Source: Rhodanobacter soli (GTDB lineage: Bacteria; Pseudomonadota; Gammaproteobacteria; Xanthomonadales; Rhodanobacteraceae). From it: a stretch of DNA of 64,000 bases. Below the pieces are notes generated by a model. That model did not search any database. It was not told the DNA's origin and worked only from the letters and a program-made list of their open reading frames with translations. Positions 38,762-48,934 of this stretch are shown here, piece by piece. The stretch is taken from NCBI RefSeq assembly GCF_040548735.1, contig NZ_JBEPSD010000001.1:434001-498000 (forward strand). Reading direction: 5' to 3'. Position 1 is the stretch's first letter. Every line of letters starts with the position of its first letter. Position numbers and translations under genes: made by a program.

Positions 38762-40240
38762 TCAGCGGCAGACCGGCAATTTCAACGTCTGCCCGATGCT
38801 GATGTGGTGGTGCTTCAACCCGTTCATCTCGGCAATTTCCTGCACGCTGGAGCAGTGCAGCTTGCGCACGATGCTGATCAGCGTATCGCCGCGGCGCACC
38901 TTGTAACGGCTGGTTCCCCTCACCGCAGGCGGAGGCGCCACCGGCGCCTGCACCACCGGCACCACCGCGCGATGCAGGTCGCCGGCGAGAATCGGCCACG
39001 GGCCATCGACACAGCGCGCGGCGTAGGCCTGCTCCAGCAGCTTCGGCAACTGCAGCTGCGCGCCTGCCGGCTGGGTCACCTGCGGGTCCAGCCGCGGATT
39101 GAGGTTGCGCAGGGTACGGAACCAGCCATCCCTCATGCCGCCGGCCGAACCCAGGCACACGGTCAGCTCCGACAGCGAGGCCGGCCGCTGCAGGGTGACC
39201 GTGCCGGGCGCACCGTCGATCTTGGGGAAACGCAGGTTGTAACTGTCCGGATGCTGGAACAGCCACGCCGCGGCAAGTACCGCCGGCACGTAGTCACGGG
39301 TTTCCTGCGACAACTGGTCGTAGATGCGTGGATCGTAGAAGCTCACCGAGGTGTCGTCGCCGACCGTGCGGCGCATGCGCCCTTCACCGCCGTTGTAGGC
39401 ACCGAGCGTGAGTTCGAGGTTGTCGTTGAAGATCCGCAACTGCTCGTTGATGTACTCGGCGTTCGCCCGCGCCGATGCCGCGGGATCGAAGCGCAGGTCG
39501 AAACCGTTGTCACTGCCCAGGCCGAAGCGCATCCCGGTGGCGTACATGAACTGCAGCGGCCCGGACGCGCCCGAGCGCGAAACGGCGTGCACCTTGCCGC
39601 CGGATTCCTTCGCCATGATGCCGAACAGCAACGCCTCGGGCAGGTCTGCCTTCTCGTACGCCGGCCACATCTGGTAGCGCAGGTACTGGTAATTGACCCA
39701 GGCGTCCATCAGCTGCGGACGCCACTGGGTCAGCCACATCTCCAGCGCCGCCTTCACCGGGCCGTTCATCGCGATCAGCTGCGACAGCTTCTGCCCATGC
39801 AGCAAGGTGACGCTGCGCTGCGCTTGCGGCAGGCTGGCCGCGCCGGCGTTGCCGGCGGCAAGCGCCGCCTGCGACAGGTCGACATCGCTGTCCAGGTCCT
39901 GCCCGTCGCCGAAGTCGCCGTCCTTCAGGCGCAACAGGTGATCGAACACCGAGAAGAACCGCTGCGGGTCACAGCCTGGCGTCGTGCCGCAACGCGCCGA
40001 GGCTTCCTTCAGGCGGTCCAGCGATTGGGTCAGGGTCAGCCGCGAAGCCTGCTGGTCGCCTTCGCGCGACTGCTGCAGGGCGGTCTCGTAACCCTTGCTG
40101 GCCAGGTCGAGCTGGCTGTACAGCGCATCCACCGGGGTCGGGGTTTTGCCGCCGCCGGTGCTGGCGCAGGCACCGAGCAGGCTGGCCGCCACGGCAAACG
40201 GCACCAGGCGCATGGAACGAATCACCGAGCACGACGACAT
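38762..40240 (-). CDS. Lytic transglycosylase lipoprotein with LysM domain (MltD-type)
   Basis: This protein (492 residues from 40240) cuts peptidoglycan glycan strands. It has a lipoprotein signal with lipobox LLGAC (Cys25), a helical N-terminal region, an SLT domain with the catalytic Glu211 in IMAKESGGKVHAVSRSGASG and GPLQFM, GAYNGGEGR further on, and one C-terminal LysM (YKVRRGDTLISIVRKL to IGQTLKLP). An ATG at 40213 is an alternative start that keeps the lipobox. MltD proper has more LysM repeats. Confidence 0.9.
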   Translation of the reverse strand: MSSCSVIRSMRLVPFAVAASLLGACASTGGGKTPTPVDALYSQLDLASKGYETALQQSREGDQQASRLTLTQSLDRLKEASARCGTTPGCDPQRFFSVFDHLLRLKDGDFGDGQDLDSDVDLSQAALAAGNAGAASLPQAQRSVTLLHGQKLSQLIAMNGPVKAALEMWLTQWRPQLMDAWVNYQYLRYQMWPAYEKADLPEALLFGIMAKESGGKVHAVSRSGASGPLQFMYATGMRFGLGSDNGFDLRFDPAASARANAEYINEQLRIFNDNLELTLGAYNGGEGRMRRTVGDDTSVSFYDPRIYDQLSQETRDYVPAVLAAAWLFQHPDSYNLRFPKIDGAPGTVTLQRPASLSELTVCLGSAGGMRDGWFRTLRNLNPRLDPQVTQPAGAQLQLPKLLEQAYAARCVDGPWPILAGDLHRAVVPVVQAPVAPPPAVRGTSRYKVRRGDTLISIVRKLHCSSVQEIAEMNGLKHHHISIGQTLKLPVCR

Positions 40241-40367
40241 CACAAACTTCACCCGCGGAAAACGTCCACCATAGCGGGCGCAGGGCTTCGACTCAACGCG
40301 CCAGGTCACGCCACGACAGCCTCGCCGTCTTGGCTACAATCGCCCAACCAGCAACGGACGGAACGCC

Positions 40368-41864
40368 ATGACTGAGATCCTGATCGGCCGCAACGACAGC
40401 ACCAGCGTCAACCTCGACCCGCATTACGGCAACCGCCACGGGATGATCGCCGGCGCCACCGGCACCGGCAAATCCGTTTCGCTGATGGTGCTGGCCGAAG
40501 GTTTCTCGCGGCTGGGCGTGCCGTGCTTCCTGGCCGACGCCAAGGGCGACCTGGCGGGCCTCGCGATGGCCGCGGGCGAGCCGGGCGACAAGCTCAAGGC
40601 GCGCCTGGCCAAGCTCAAGCTCGCCGACTGGAAAGCACAGGCCAACCCGGTGGTGTTCTGGGACATCTACGGCAAGCTCGGCCATCCGGTGCGCGCCACC
40701 ATCAGCGAGATGGGCCCCACCCTGCTCGGCCGCGTGCTGGAATTGAACGACACCCAGGAAGGCGTGCTGGAGGTGGTGTTCAAGGCCGCCGACGACCAGG
40801 GCTGGCTGCTGCTCGACCTGGCCGATCTGCGCGCGCTGCTCGCCTACGCCGCCGACAACGCCAAGGCCATCTCGGCCCAGTACGGACTGATCAGCACGCA
40901 AAGCATCGCGGCGATCCAGCGCGCGATCCTGAAACTCGAAGGCGACGGCGCCGACCAGTTCTTCGGCGAGCCTGCGCTGGAACTGGCCGACCTGATGCGC
41001 CAGGACATGAGCGGGCGCGGCATCATCAACGTGCTCGCCGCCGACCAGCTGATCATGAAGCCGCGGCTGTACTCCACCTTCCTGCTGTGGCTGCTGTCCG
41101 AGCTGTTCGAGCAGTTGCCCGAAGTGGGCGACCTCGACCAGCCGAAGATGGTGTTCTTCTTCGACGAGGCGCACCTGCTGTTCGACGACGCTTCGCCCGC
41201 GCTGCAGCAGCGGGTCGAACAGGTGGTGCGGCTGATCCGCTCCAAGGGCGTCGGCGTGTATTTCTGTTCGCAGAACCCGGACGACGTGCCGGGCGTGATC
41301 CTGGGCCAGCTCGGCAACCGCATCCAGCACGCGCTGCGCGCGTTCACCCCGCGCGACCAGAAGGCGGTCAAGGCGGCGGCGGAAACCTTCGTGGCGAACC
41401 CGAAGCTCGACGTCACCGAGGCGATCACCAAGCTTGCCGTGGGCGAGGCACTGGCTTCCACCCTGGCCAACGGCGGCGTGCCGACGCCGGTGGAACAGGT
41501 CCTGGTGACCACGCCGTGCTGCCGCATCGGCGCGATCACCGACGCCGAGCGCTCCACCATCCGCCAGCGCTCGCCGGTGGGCGGCAAGTACGACACCACC
41601 GTCAACCGCGAATCGGCCGCCGAGATGCTGGCCAAACGCGCCAGCGACAAGGCGGCCGATGCGGCCACCGTTGCCGCCGACGCCCCCGCCAAGGATGCCG
41701 AGGCAGGCTGGGGCGGCGCCGTGCACGACGCGCTGTTCGGCACCAAGCGGCGCCAGGGCATGATCGAGACGATGGGCAAGCAGATGGTACGCACGGCGGG
41801 CAGCCAGCTCGGCCGGCAGATCCTGCGCGGCGTGCTGGGCGGCATCTTCGGCGGCAAGCGCTGA
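40368..41864 (+). CDS. HerA-like ATPase, YjgR/DUF853 family
   Basis: This 498-residue P-loop ATPase is of the HerA/FtsK-related YjgR family. The Walker A is MIAGATGTGKSVSLM (29-36), the Walker B MVFFFDEAHLLFDD, and an Arg-containing sensor region VGVYFCSQNPDDVPG follows. A low-complexity Ala/Asp linker and a basic tail GRQILRGVLGGIFGGKR end the protein. The function of YjgR is not established; there is no NurA partner here. It is followed after 12 bases by a membrane protein gene. Confidence 0.9.
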   Translation: MTEILIGRNDSTSVNLDPHYGNRHGMIAGATGTGKSVSLMVLAEGFSRLGVPCFLADAKGDLAGLAMAAGEPGDKLKARLAKLKLADWKAQANPVVFWDIYGKLGHPVRATISEMGPTLLGRVLELNDTQEGVLEVVFKAADDQGWLLLDLADLRALLAYAADNAKAISAQYGLISTQSIAAIQRAILKLEGDGADQFFGEPALELADLMRQDMSGRGIINVLAADQLIMKPRLYSTFLLWLLSELFEQLPEVGDLDQPKMVFFFDEAHLLFDDASPALQQRVEQVVRLIRSKGVGVYFCSQNPDDVPGVILGQLGNRIQHALRAFTPRDQKAVKAAAETFVANPKLDVTEAITKLAVGEALASTLANGGVPTPVEQVLVTTPCCRIGAITDAERSTIRQRSPVGGKYDTTVNRESAAEMLAKRASDKAADAATVAADAPAKDAEAGWGGAVHDALFGTKRRQGMIETMGKQMVRTAGSQLGRQILRGVLGGIFGGKR

Positions 41865-41876
41865 GAGCGCGACGGC

Positions 41877-43127
41877 ATGCCTCGCGTTGAAACCGTCGCT
41901 GCCGACACGCCGTTTGGGGAACGCCTGAGAACAGGCTTCGGTTATCCGTTGCGTGGCGCGGCGCTGCCCACCTGCGTGGTCATCGCCTTGCTGCACTACG
42001 TCGGCTTGTTGCCCTCGTACATCGGTGCCCTGGCCAGTGCGCTGGTGTGGGCCGCCACCTGGCGCTACGCCGCCGACTGCCTGCTGCATACGGCCCATGG
42101 CTACGCCGATCCGCCCGATGTCGGCAGCGATGGCAACGATGCCAGTGGCTGGGGGCTGACCGCGATCCATCTGCTGGTGGTCGCGCTCTGCGTCGTCGCC
42201 ATCGTGTTCTTCCCACGGCTGCTGTGGCCGGTGTTGATCGTGTCCGCCCTGGCGCTGCCGGCGATCGACATGTCACTGGCGTTCCACGGCAACCTTGCGC
42301 TGGCACTCAACCCGTTCAACTGGAAGCGCGTGATCGGCAGCTTCGGCGCGGCCTATCTGGTTCCGGTGGCGATCAACCTGCTGCTGGGCGTGCTGATCGT
42401 GCTTGCCTCGATCAGCACCGCGCTGCTGCCCCGGCTGCTGGCGTTGCCGCTGTTTGCCTTCGCCTATACCTACCTGATCGTGCTTGCCTTCCATCTGATG
42501 GGCGCGATGATCCACCAGCGCCACGAACGCTTCGGCATCGAGCTGGAGGCCGAGAAACTCGTCGCAGCCTCCCACCAGGATGCCGACAGCCGCCTGCTCG
42601 ACGAGGCGCGCCGGCTTGCCATCGACGACCCGGTGGCGGCGCTTCGGCAACTGGCTGCCCGCCTGCAGGATCGCACCGCACCGACGTCCGTGCACCAGCT
42701 GTATCGCGAGCTGCTGCACCGGCAAGGTTTGCGCGGCGACCTGCTGGTGCACGGCCAGATCTGGATCGCCGCGCTGATCGCCCAGGGCGAACCGCGCCGG
42801 GCCCTCGGCGTGCTGCAGGAATGCGGCGGCATCGACAGCGGGTTCGCTCCGGACGACCCGCGCACCTGTGGCGAGCTGGCCGACCTGGCCGCACGGCTGG
42901 GCATGAGCCGGCTCGCGATCCAGCTGTGCCGCGGCTATCTCGCGCACTGGCCGCGCGATCCGCAGGCGCCGCACTACGGCCTGCTGGCCGCGCGCCAGCT
43001 CGCCGCGCACGCCGACCAGCACGGCGAGGCGACGGCATTGCTGGATCGGCTCGCGGCTGCCTGGCCCGACCATCCGCTGCGTGCCGAGATCGACGCGCAA
43101 CGGCGACAGCTGGCCAACCCCGCATGA
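41877..43127 (+). CDS. Membrane protein with C-terminal TPR-like region
   Basis: This 416-residue protein has about six TM helices in residues 25-215 and a soluble C-terminal half of repeated Ala/Leu/Arg helices ([41 protein letters not shown]) that look like TPR units. The membrane part resembles DUF4013-like proteins; I do not know a function. It sits between yjgR-like and greB, overlapping greB by four bases. Confidence 0.75.
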   Translation: MPRVETVAADTPFGERLRTGFGYPLRGAALPTCVVIALLHYVGLLPSYIGALASALVWAATWRYAADCLLHTAHGYADPPDVGSDGNDASGWGLTAIHLLVVALCVVAIVFFPRLLWPVLIVSALALPAIDMSLAFHGNLALALNPFNWKRVIGSFGAAYLVPVAINLLLGVLIVLASISTALLPRLLALPLFAFAYTYLIVLAFHLMGAMIHQRHERFGIELEAEKLVAASHQDADSRLLDEARRLAIDDPVAALRQLAARLQDRTAPTSVHQLYRELLHRQGLRGDLLVHGQIWIAALIAQGEPRRALGVLQECGGIDSGFAPDDPRTCGELADLAARLGMSRLAIQLCRGYLAHWPRDPQAPHYGLLAARQLAAHADQHGEATALLDRLAAAWPDHPLRAEIDAQRRQLANPA

Positions 43128-43630
43128 GCCGCTGGCGTCCGCCGGCGCCCGGTTCCACCGCGATCATCACCCGCGAGGGTTTCGAGCGGCTGAAGGCCGA
43201 GCTCGACCACCTCTGGCACGTGCTGCGTCCGGAGGTGGTGAAGGCGCTCGCCGCGGCGGCGGCCGAAGGGGATCGCTCGGAGAACGCCGAGTACACCTAC
43301 CGCAAGAAGCAGCTCGGCGAAATCGACCGGCGCGCGCGTTACCTCAGCAAGCGGATTCCATCGCTGAAGGTGGCCGAGGGCGCGCCAGGCGACCGCAGCA
43401 GGGTGTTCTTCGGCGCCCGCATCGAACTGGAGAACGTCGACACCGGCGAGATCCACCGCTACCGCATCGTCGGCCCGGACGAGACCGACGCGAAACGCGG
43501 CTGGATCAGCATCGACTCGCCGCTGGCGCGGGCGGTGCTGAAACGGCGCGTCGATGACGAGTTCACTGCCGAACTGCCGGGCGGGCCGGCGGAATTCGCG
43601 GTGCTCGCGGTGGACTACGAGGCGGATTAA
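43124..43630 (+). CDS. greB: Transcription elongation factor GreB
   Basis: GreB (168 residues) rescues backtracked RNA polymerase by stimulating transcript cleavage. The N-terminal coiled coil carries the acidic tip in [19 protein letters not shown], and the C-terminal FKBP-like domain contains [35 protein letters not shown] marks GreB rather than GreA. The ATG overlaps the stop of the preceding gene (ATGA). Confidence 0.93.
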   Translation: MSRWRPPAPGSTAIITREGFERLKAELDHLWHVLRPEVVKALAAAAAEGDRSENAEYTYRKKQLGEIDRRARYLSKRIPSLKVAEGAPGDRSRVFFGARIELENVDTGEIHRYRIVGPDETDAKRGWISIDSPLARAVLKRRVDDEFTAELPGGPAEFAVLAVDYEAD

Positions 43631-43668
43631 CAGGTTGTCGAAAACGGCAATCCTGCCCTTTTCCAACG

Positions 43669-43699
43669 CGCCGAGTCCGGCACATGTCCGTACTCGGCG
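43669..43699. terminator. Hairpin between convergent greB and PhnD-like genes
   Basis: An 8-bp stem CGCCGAGT / ACTCGGCG with a 15-nt loop lies in the 76-base gap between the two stop codons. There is no T-run, so it could be a terminator stem or a protective hairpin. Confidence 0.4.
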
Positions 43700-43706
43700 A
43701 CACCTG

Positions 43707-44756
43707 CTAATGCGCTGACAGCAGCTGCAGGGCGTGCCGGCGGTCCTGCTCGATTTGCGCCAGCCGGGCCTGTCGCGCCTGCGGCGTGACCCACTGGCTG
43801 TGCTCGGCCTGCTGCCGCAGCAGGGTGTACTGCATGTCCACGAAGGGCTCCAGTACGCGATTGTCCTCCGGCGCGAATCCGCCGAGGTCGGGGACGCGGG
43901 CCATTTTCGCCTGTTCGCGCGCGCCGTCTTCGCCGCGGGCCTTGCCGTAGCCGAGCAGGAACGCGGTCAGCTTCCGGCGCAGCGACCGGGACATGCCGTC
44001 GCGGATCACCAGCACCCCGGAAGGAATCAAGGGCGAGCGCCAGATCACCCGGAGTTGCTCCGCTTCGCGCGGGAAGTTGCGGCGGAACAGGTCCATGTCC
44101 GGATTGTTGCTGCTGGCCACGTCCGCCTCGCGGTTGACCACCGCCAGCAGGTTGCTTTGATGGTCGCCCACTCGCACGCTGTTGAAGAACGTGTCGGAGT
44201 TGAGGCCGTGCGGCGCAAACACATAGGCCTCCGGCGCGATGTATCCGGTGACCGACAGATGTTCGCTGCGGGCGTAACGCCAACCGCTGCCTGGCGTGGC
44301 CAGCAGGTCGTCGAGGTTGCGGATGGGACTATCGCCGCGCACCACCAGCATGGCGACGTTGCCCCTGGCGCCATCGCTGCGCACGAACTGGGCGAATACC
44401 TGCATGTGCTGGTGCGTCACCGCCTCGACCGCCAGCCCGCCGGAGAGGAAGGCGATGTCCACCCGCTGCGCGCCGATCGCACTGGAAAGGCTGGCGTAGC
44501 TGCCTACCGATACCGTGGTCACCGGGCGCCCCAGTCGTTTTTGCAGGTCGTCCAGCAGCGGGCGCCACTGCTCCAGCGATTCGGCCGCACTGCCGATCGG
44601 CAGGATGCCGAAGCGGATCGGCGTCGCCTGGTCGGCCTCCTTGCTTCCCGCCACCGCGCTGCCTGCGCACAGCAGCGCCGCCGACAACCCCACAACAATC
44701 ACCGCCAGGCAACGATTGCGACGTCCATGGCGCCACCGGAACCCTGCGATGCTCAA
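43707..44756 (-). CDS. Orphan PhnD-like periplasmic binding protein
   Basis: This secreted protein (349 residues) resembles PhnD/phosphonate-type ABC binding proteins: PIRFGILPIGSAAES opens the mature part and VDIAFLSGGLAVEAV the ligand cleft. A signal peptide ends near SAVAGS. No ABC permease or ATPase genes are adjacent. The start is TTG at 44756, with GGGGGA upstream; no ATG or GTG is suitable. A good promoter precedes it. Confidence 0.82.
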   Translation of the reverse strand: MSIAGFRWRHGRRNRCLAVIVVGLSAALLCAGSAVAGSKEADQATPIRFGILPIGSAAESLEQWRPLLDDLQKRLGRPVTTVSVGSYASLSSAIGAQRVDIAFLSGGLAVEAVTHQHMQVFAQFVRSDGARGNVAMLVVRGDSPIRNLDDLLATPGSGWRYARSEHLSVTGYIAPEAYVFAPHGLNSDTFFNSVRVGDHQSNLLAVVNREADVASSNNPDMDLFRRNFPREAEQLRVIWRSPLIPSGVLVIRDGMSRSLRRKLTAFLLGYGKARGEDGAREQAKMARVPDLGGFAPEDNRVLEPFVDMQYTLLRQQAEHSQWVTPQARQARLAQIEQDRRHALQLLSAH

Positions 44757-44788
44757 TGTCCGTTCCCCCGATTCGCGCCGATGTCACG

Positions 44789-44817
44789 TATATAGTCGTG
44801 ATCGCCAGTCGGGGCAA
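44789..44817 (-). promoter_or_regulatory. Promoter of the PhnD-like gene
   Basis: TTGCCC (44817-44812) and TATATA (44794-44789) are separated by exactly 17 bp on the minus strand. The TSS would lie near 44782, about 26 bases before the start codon. Confidence 0.6.
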
Positions 44818-44833
44818 GTTCTGGCCTGTCCGC

Positions 44834-45637
44834 TCAGGAAGCCGGGGATGGCGGCGGGTATTCACGTCCGGCGCGGCGCGGCTGGTAGCAGACGGCAGTG
44901 CGATGGAAGGCCTCGTCGGCGTTGTCGGGATGCCAGTCCGGAATGCCCGACAACGGCAGCGGCCGCAGTTCCAGTGGATCGAGCAGCACGCGGCCCGCGT
45001 CGATCGCGGCGGCACAACGTGCCGGCAGGTCGGCGTCGCCATCCGTCTGGAACACCAGCGCCTTGCCCACCAGCAGCTTGCCTGGATTCAGCGCCAGCTC
45101 CAGCAGGGCATGGCCAAACAGTTCCAGCCGGATCGAGCCGTCCAGCCACGCCTGCCGTCGGCGCCAGAACAATCCATGCCAGTCGTGCGCATCCCACAGC
45201 GCCAGCAGCGCGGAGTCGCTCAGGCCGACGATCACGCCGGCCTCGTCGAAGTGGGTTAGCGCATACTGCGCGCGCGAACGCAGCTTCGGCCCCATGTGGG
45301 CGATCTCGGCCATCTGGCGCCGGTTCAGCGCCTGCTTCAACGCCGGGTGGCGCAGCCACGCCAGCGCATTCAGCAGGTCGTGCCAGTTGCCTGCGCGGGT
45401 GGCGATCTGGCCGCATTCGGCAATGCGTTGCTCGTAGTGCCGGCCATCGGCCAGCAGGGCCGGCGTCTGCGCCACGAAGCGCTGAGTCATGCCTGCGGGC
45501 AGGCGACGGTTGAGCTCGTCGATCGACGGCCACGCCGCACCTTCAAGCAGGTCGGCGTACTCGCGCCACGCCGCCAGCGGCGGCCGGCCGAACACCGTCG
45601 GGTCGACCGTGCCGCGGGCCGGCGCGACGTATTTCAT
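44834..45637 (-). CDS. DUF3025 family protein
   Basis: This 267-residue protein matches the DUF3025 group: FGRPPLAAWREYADLL, NWHDLLNALAWLRHPALK, a LTHFDEAGVIV segment, and LPLSGIPDWHPDNADEAFH near the end. No function is known. The start is ambiguous: ATG at 45637 (MKYVAPARG), 45649 and 45721 are in frame without a convincing ribosome binding site. It lies 94 bases after rimO. Confidence 0.8.
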   Translation of the reverse strand: MKYVAPARGTVDPTVFGRPPLAAWREYADLLEGAAWPSIDELNRRLPAGMTQRFVAQTPALLADGRHYEQRIAECGQIATRAGNWHDLLNALAWLRHPALKQALNRRQMAEIAHMGPKLRSRAQYALTHFDEAGVIVGLSDSALLALWDAHDWHGLFWRRRQAWLDGSIRLELFGHALLELALNPGKLLVGKALVFQTDGDADLPARCAAAIDAGRVLLDPLELRPLPLSGIPDWHPDNADEAFHRTAVCYQPRRAGREYPPPSPAS

Positions 45638-45731
45638 GCGCTCGTCCATGAGCGCGGCGACCCGCAGATCATCATGGCATGCACTCCACGCTTCGCATCG
45701 ACGCCAGAAGCGGCCATCCATGGCCGCACTC

Positions 45732-47084
45732 TCAAATGATCTTCAGCCCGGGATGTGCCAGCCGCGCGGTAAGGTCGTGCTCGCTGGCGGACTCGACCAC
45801 CACCTCGACGAACTGGCCCGGCTTCAGCGACTGGCCGTCGGCGATCAGCACGCTGCCGTCGATCTCCGGCGCATCGGCGGCCGAACGCGCCACTGCGCCA
45901 TCGGCACCGGCCTCGTCGACCAGCACCTTGATCGTGCGGCCGATCTTGCGCTGCAGTTTCGCCGCGGAAATTCCCGCCTGCACCGCCATGAACTGCTCCA
46001 GGCGGTCTTCCTTCAATTCCTCGGGGACCGGGTCAGGCAGTTCGTTCGCCTTCGCACCGTCCACCGGCGAATAGGCGAAGGCGCCCACGCGATCGAGCTC
46101 GGCCTCGCGCAGGAAGTCGAGCAGTTCCTCGAACTCCGCCTCGGTCTCACCGGGGAAGCCGACGATGAAGGTGCTGCGGATGGTCAGGTCCGGTACCTGA
46201 GCGCGCCAGTTCTGGATACGCTCCAGCGTCTTGTCGATGTTGCCCGGCCGCTTCATCAGCTTGAGGATGCGCGGGCTGGCGTGCTGGAACGGTATGTCGA
46301 GGTACGGCAGAAGCTTTGGCATGCCGTTATGGGTCTGGGCCATCAGCGGCATCACCTCGTCCACGTGCGGGTACGGGTAGACATAGTGCAGCCGCGTCCA
46401 TACGCCGAGTTCGGACAGGCCTTCGCATAACTCGGTCATGCGCGTGCGGTACGACCTGCCGCGCCACTCGCGCTCGGCATATTTCAGGTCGACGCCGTAG
46501 GCGCTGGTGTCCTGCGAGATCACCAGCAGCTCCTTCACGCCGCCCTTGACCAGCCGCTCGGCTTCCAGCAGCACTTCGTCGACCGGGCGCGACGCCAGGT
46601 TGCCGCGCATCGACGGGATGATGCAGAAGCTGCAGCGGTGGTTGCAGCCTTCGGAAATCTTCAGGTAGGCGTAGTGCTTCGGGGTCAGCTTGACGCCGGT
46701 GTCCGGCACGATGTCGATGAACTTGTTGCGCTTGGGCGGCAGCGCGGCGTGCACCGCGCTCATCACGCTGGCGTAGTCCTGCGGGCCGCTGATCGACAGC
46801 ACGTCGGGATAGGCCTCGCGGATCAGCGCCTCGCGCTTGCCCAGGCAGCCGGTGACGATCACCTTGCCGTTCTCGTGCAGGGCGGTGCCGATCGAGTCCA
46901 GCGACTCCTGCACCGCGGCATCGATGAAACCGCAGGTGTTCACCACGACGGCGTCGGCCGCGCCGTAGCTGGGCACGATCTCGTAGCCCTCGACCTTGAG
47001 CTGGGTGAGGATACGCTCGGAATCGACCAGCGCCTTGGGGCAGCCAAGGCTGACAAAGCCGATCTTGTGTGCGGTCTGGGACAT
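45732..47084 (-). CDS. rimO: Ribosomal protein S12 methylthiotransferase
   Basis: RimO (450 residues) adds a methylthio group to an Asp of ribosomal protein S12. The UPF0004 domain supplies cluster ligands Cys15, Cys51 and Cys80 ([25 protein letters not shown]); the radical SAM motif [10 protein letters not shown] gives Cys147, Cys151 and Cys154. A TRAM domain ends the protein (about 380-450). [12 protein letters not shown] is specific to RimO versus MiaB. It is divergent from the dienelactone hydrolase gene. Confidence 0.96.
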   Translation of the reverse strand: MSQTAHKIGFVSLGCPKALVDSERILTQLKVEGYEIVPSYGAADAVVVNTCGFIDAAVQESLDSIGTALHENGKVIVTGCLGKREALIREAYPDVLSISGPQDYASVMSAVHAALPPKRNKFIDIVPDTGVKLTPKHYAYLKISEGCNHRCSFCIIPSMRGNLASRPVDEVLLEAERLVKGGVKELLVISQDTSAYGVDLKYAEREWRGRSYRTRMTELCEGLSELGVWTRLHYVYPYPHVDEVMPLMAQTHNGMPKLLPYLDIPFQHASPRILKLMKRPGNIDKTLERIQNWRAQVPDLTIRSTFIVGFPGETEAEFEELLDFLREAELDRVGAFAYSPVDGAKANELPDPVPEELKEDRLEQFMAVQAGISAAKLQRKIGRTIKVLVDEAGADGAVARSAADAPEIDGSVLIADGQSLKPGQFVEVVVESASEHDLTARLAHPGLKII

Positions 47085-47189
47085 GGATGGCGCTGCCGGG
47101 AACATGCGAAGTAACCGCCGATTATACGGCAGTGCGGGCCGGGCGCCGGCACGGCTAGACTTCACGAGATCCCCTCGCCGGAGCCAGCC

Positions 47190-47858
47190 ATGGGCCAGCA
47201 CATCAACATTCCCACCACCCGCACCCAGTGCATCGGCGGCTACCTCGCCCAGCCGCAGGGCAAGCCGAAAGGCGGCATCGTGGTGATCCAGGAAATCTTC
47301 GGCGTCACCGCGCACATCCGCCACGTGGCCGACCGCTTCGCCGAATACGGCTATACCGCGATCGCGCCCGCGTTCTTCGATCACCTGGAAAGCGGCGTGG
47401 AACTGGGTTACGACCAGGTCGGCGCCAACAAGGGCAAGCAGCTGATCGCCGAGCTGGGGCTGGAGCGCGCCCTCGAGGACGTCGCCAGCGCGGCCGAATC
47501 GATCGCGTCGGCCGGAAAGATCGGCAGCGTCGGCTATTGCTGGGGCGGCACCGTGGCCCTGCTCGCCGCGCTGCGCCTGGGCCTGCCCTCGGTGAGCTAC
47601 TACGGCGCGCGCAACCTGCCGTTCCTGCACGAGACGCCACAGGCGCCGGTGATGTTCCACTTTGGCGAGAAGGACCACAGCATTCCGCCCGAGACGGTGG
47701 CGAAGCATCGCGAGGCGCTGCCGCAGATGGATGTTTTCACTTATCCGGCCGACCACGCCTTCAACCGCGACGGCAGCGCCCCCTACCATGAGGCCAGCGC
47801 GAAGCTGGCGCTGCAGCGCACGCTGGCCTTCTTCGACCATCACCTGGCCGGCGCATGA
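47190..47858 (+). CDS. Dienelactone hydrolase family protein
   Basis: This alpha/beta hydrolase (222 residues) has a Cys nucleophile: Cys117 in [12 protein letters not shown], Asp162 in GEKDHSIP and His189 in [28 protein letters not shown] near the N-terminus is typical. The natural substrate is unknown; many relatives are not in chlorocatechol pathways. The HIT-family gene overlaps by four bases. Confidence 0.92.
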   Translation: MGQHINIPTTRTQCIGGYLAQPQGKPKGGIVVIQEIFGVTAHIRHVADRFAEYGYTAIAPAFFDHLESGVELGYDQVGANKGKQLIAELGLERALEDVASAAESIASAGKIGSVGYCWGGTVALLAALRLGLPSVSYYGARNLPFLHETPQAPVMFHFGEKDHSIPPETVAKHREALPQMDVFTYPADHAFNRDGSAPYHEASAKLALQRTLAFFDHHLAGA

Positions 47859-48289
47859 GCGAGGCAGGTTTCGCGCTCGATCCCCGACTCGCGGCGGATA
47901 CCCGCCCGGTCGCGTCGCTGCCGCTGTGCGACGTATTGCTGATGAACGACGCGCGCTATCCGTGGCTGATTCTGGTGCCGCGTCGCGCCGGCCTGGTCGA
48001 GATCGCCGACCTGCGCGACGACGAACAGACCATGCTGTGGCAGGAGGTGAATCGCGCCGCCGCCGCCCTGCGCGCCGTCGCCCCCTGCGACAAACTCAAC
48101 CTCGGCGCACTGGGCAATATCGTGCGCCAGCTGCATGTGCATGTGGTCGCGCGGGTCGAAGGCGATGCGGCATGGCCGGGGCCGGTGTGGGGGAATGGCC
48201 AAGCCGTGGCCCGTGGCGATGCGCAGGCGAGGCTGCTGATCGCAACGCTGCAACAACAACTGGCCACCCCGGATACGCCGGACACGTAA
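47855..48289 (+). CDS. HIT-family protein
   Basis: This 144-residue HIT-fold protein acts as a nucleotide hydrolase or transferase. The histidine triad reads [10 protein letters not shown]: His94 and His96 are kept, while the first His of the motif is Gln92, a known variant. [13 protein letters not shown] precedes it. Substrate unknown. It overlaps the dienelactone hydrolase gene and ends before a terminator. Confidence 0.9.
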   Translation: MSEAGFALDPRLAADTRPVASLPLCDVLLMNDARYPWLILVPRRAGLVEIADLRDDEQTMLWQEVNRAAAALRAVAPCDKLNLGALGNIVRQLHVHVVARVEGDAAWPGPVWGNGQAVARGDAQARLLIATLQQQLATPDTPDT

Positions 48290-48290
48290 A

Positions 48291-48315
48291 GGACCCGCGA
48301 ATTTCTTCGCGAGCC
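48291..48315. terminator. Bidirectional terminator after the HIT gene
   Basis: Stem GGACCCGCGAA / TTCGCGAGCC with loop TTTC has one mismatch and one wobble. On the minus strand it is followed by TTTACG. It lies between convergent genes. Confidence 0.6.
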
Positions 48316-48338
48316 CTTCGATGCATACCGCCCAGCCG

Positions 48339-48839
48339 TCAGTGCTGCTGCTGGGTCGGATCGCCGTAAGTGCTGTCGGCCGCCGACTTGCCTCTCTGCT
48401 CGTCGTTCATCTGCACTGGTGCGCGATAGTCTTCCAGCCTGCGGGCCTTGGTGGCTACCGGGTTGATCTTCTTCAGCGTGCCGTCATCGTCGTAGTACAC
48501 GGTGAATCCATAGTCGAGCTGCATGCGCGCCATGTACTGCAGATGCTGCTTGCGCACCTTCGAGTCATCGCTGCGCTCCAGCAACACGGTCTTCGGCAGC
48601 TTGCCCTGGTCTTTCAGATAGGCGAAATGGCTGCCGGTATCCAGAGCGGACAGCACGGCACCATCCACCAGGAACTGGCCACTCTTGTAGGCCTTGATGA
48701 CGGTGTCGAACTGGCCTTGCGCCTGGGCGGCGCTGACTTCGTCCTTGGTGCTGCCGCGATGACAGCCGGCCAGCACCAGCAGGCTGCCCAGCATGGCGGC
48801 CGCGGCTGTGCGGGTCAGCAGGGTCGATAAACGGATCAT
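48339..48839 (-). CDS. Putative lipoprotein, unknown function
   Basis: This 166-residue protein has a lipoprotein signal ending LLVLAGC (lipobox LAGC at about residue 27). The mature domain has alternating charged segments (VIKAYKSGQFLVDGAVLSA, LQYMARMQLDYGFTVYYDD) and a Gln/His tail. No family recognised. The ATG at 48839 is the start of the signal; in-frame codons extend further upstream. Confidence 0.75.
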   Translation of the reverse strand: MIRLSTLLTRTAAAAMLGSLLVLAGCHRGSTKDEVSAAQAQGQFDTVIKAYKSGQFLVDGAVLSALDTGSHFAYLKDQGKLPKTVLLERSDDSKVRKQHLQYMARMQLDYGFTVYYDDDGTLKKINPVATKARRLEDYRAPVQMNDEQRGKSAADSTYGDPTQQQH

Positions 48840-48934
48840 CTGTGTCTCCTGGAAAACATGTGGTGCGCTCGGCAGAGTGTAGCGCCCGGCCGCGATCGTG
48901 AGCAGCCCTGGATGCCACCCGTTCAGGGGGCCTA

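Noticed and set aside
40293..42170. 625-codon open frame on the minus strand over the HerA-like gene
   Set aside because: It is antisense to a gene with clear Walker motifs; its translation is His/Gln/Ala-rich with no family resemblance.
47855..48289. HIT gene as a pseudogene because the first His of the triad is Gln
   Set aside because: The frame is intact and the Q-x-H-x-H variant is, to my knowledge, common in this subgroup with the catalytic His kept.
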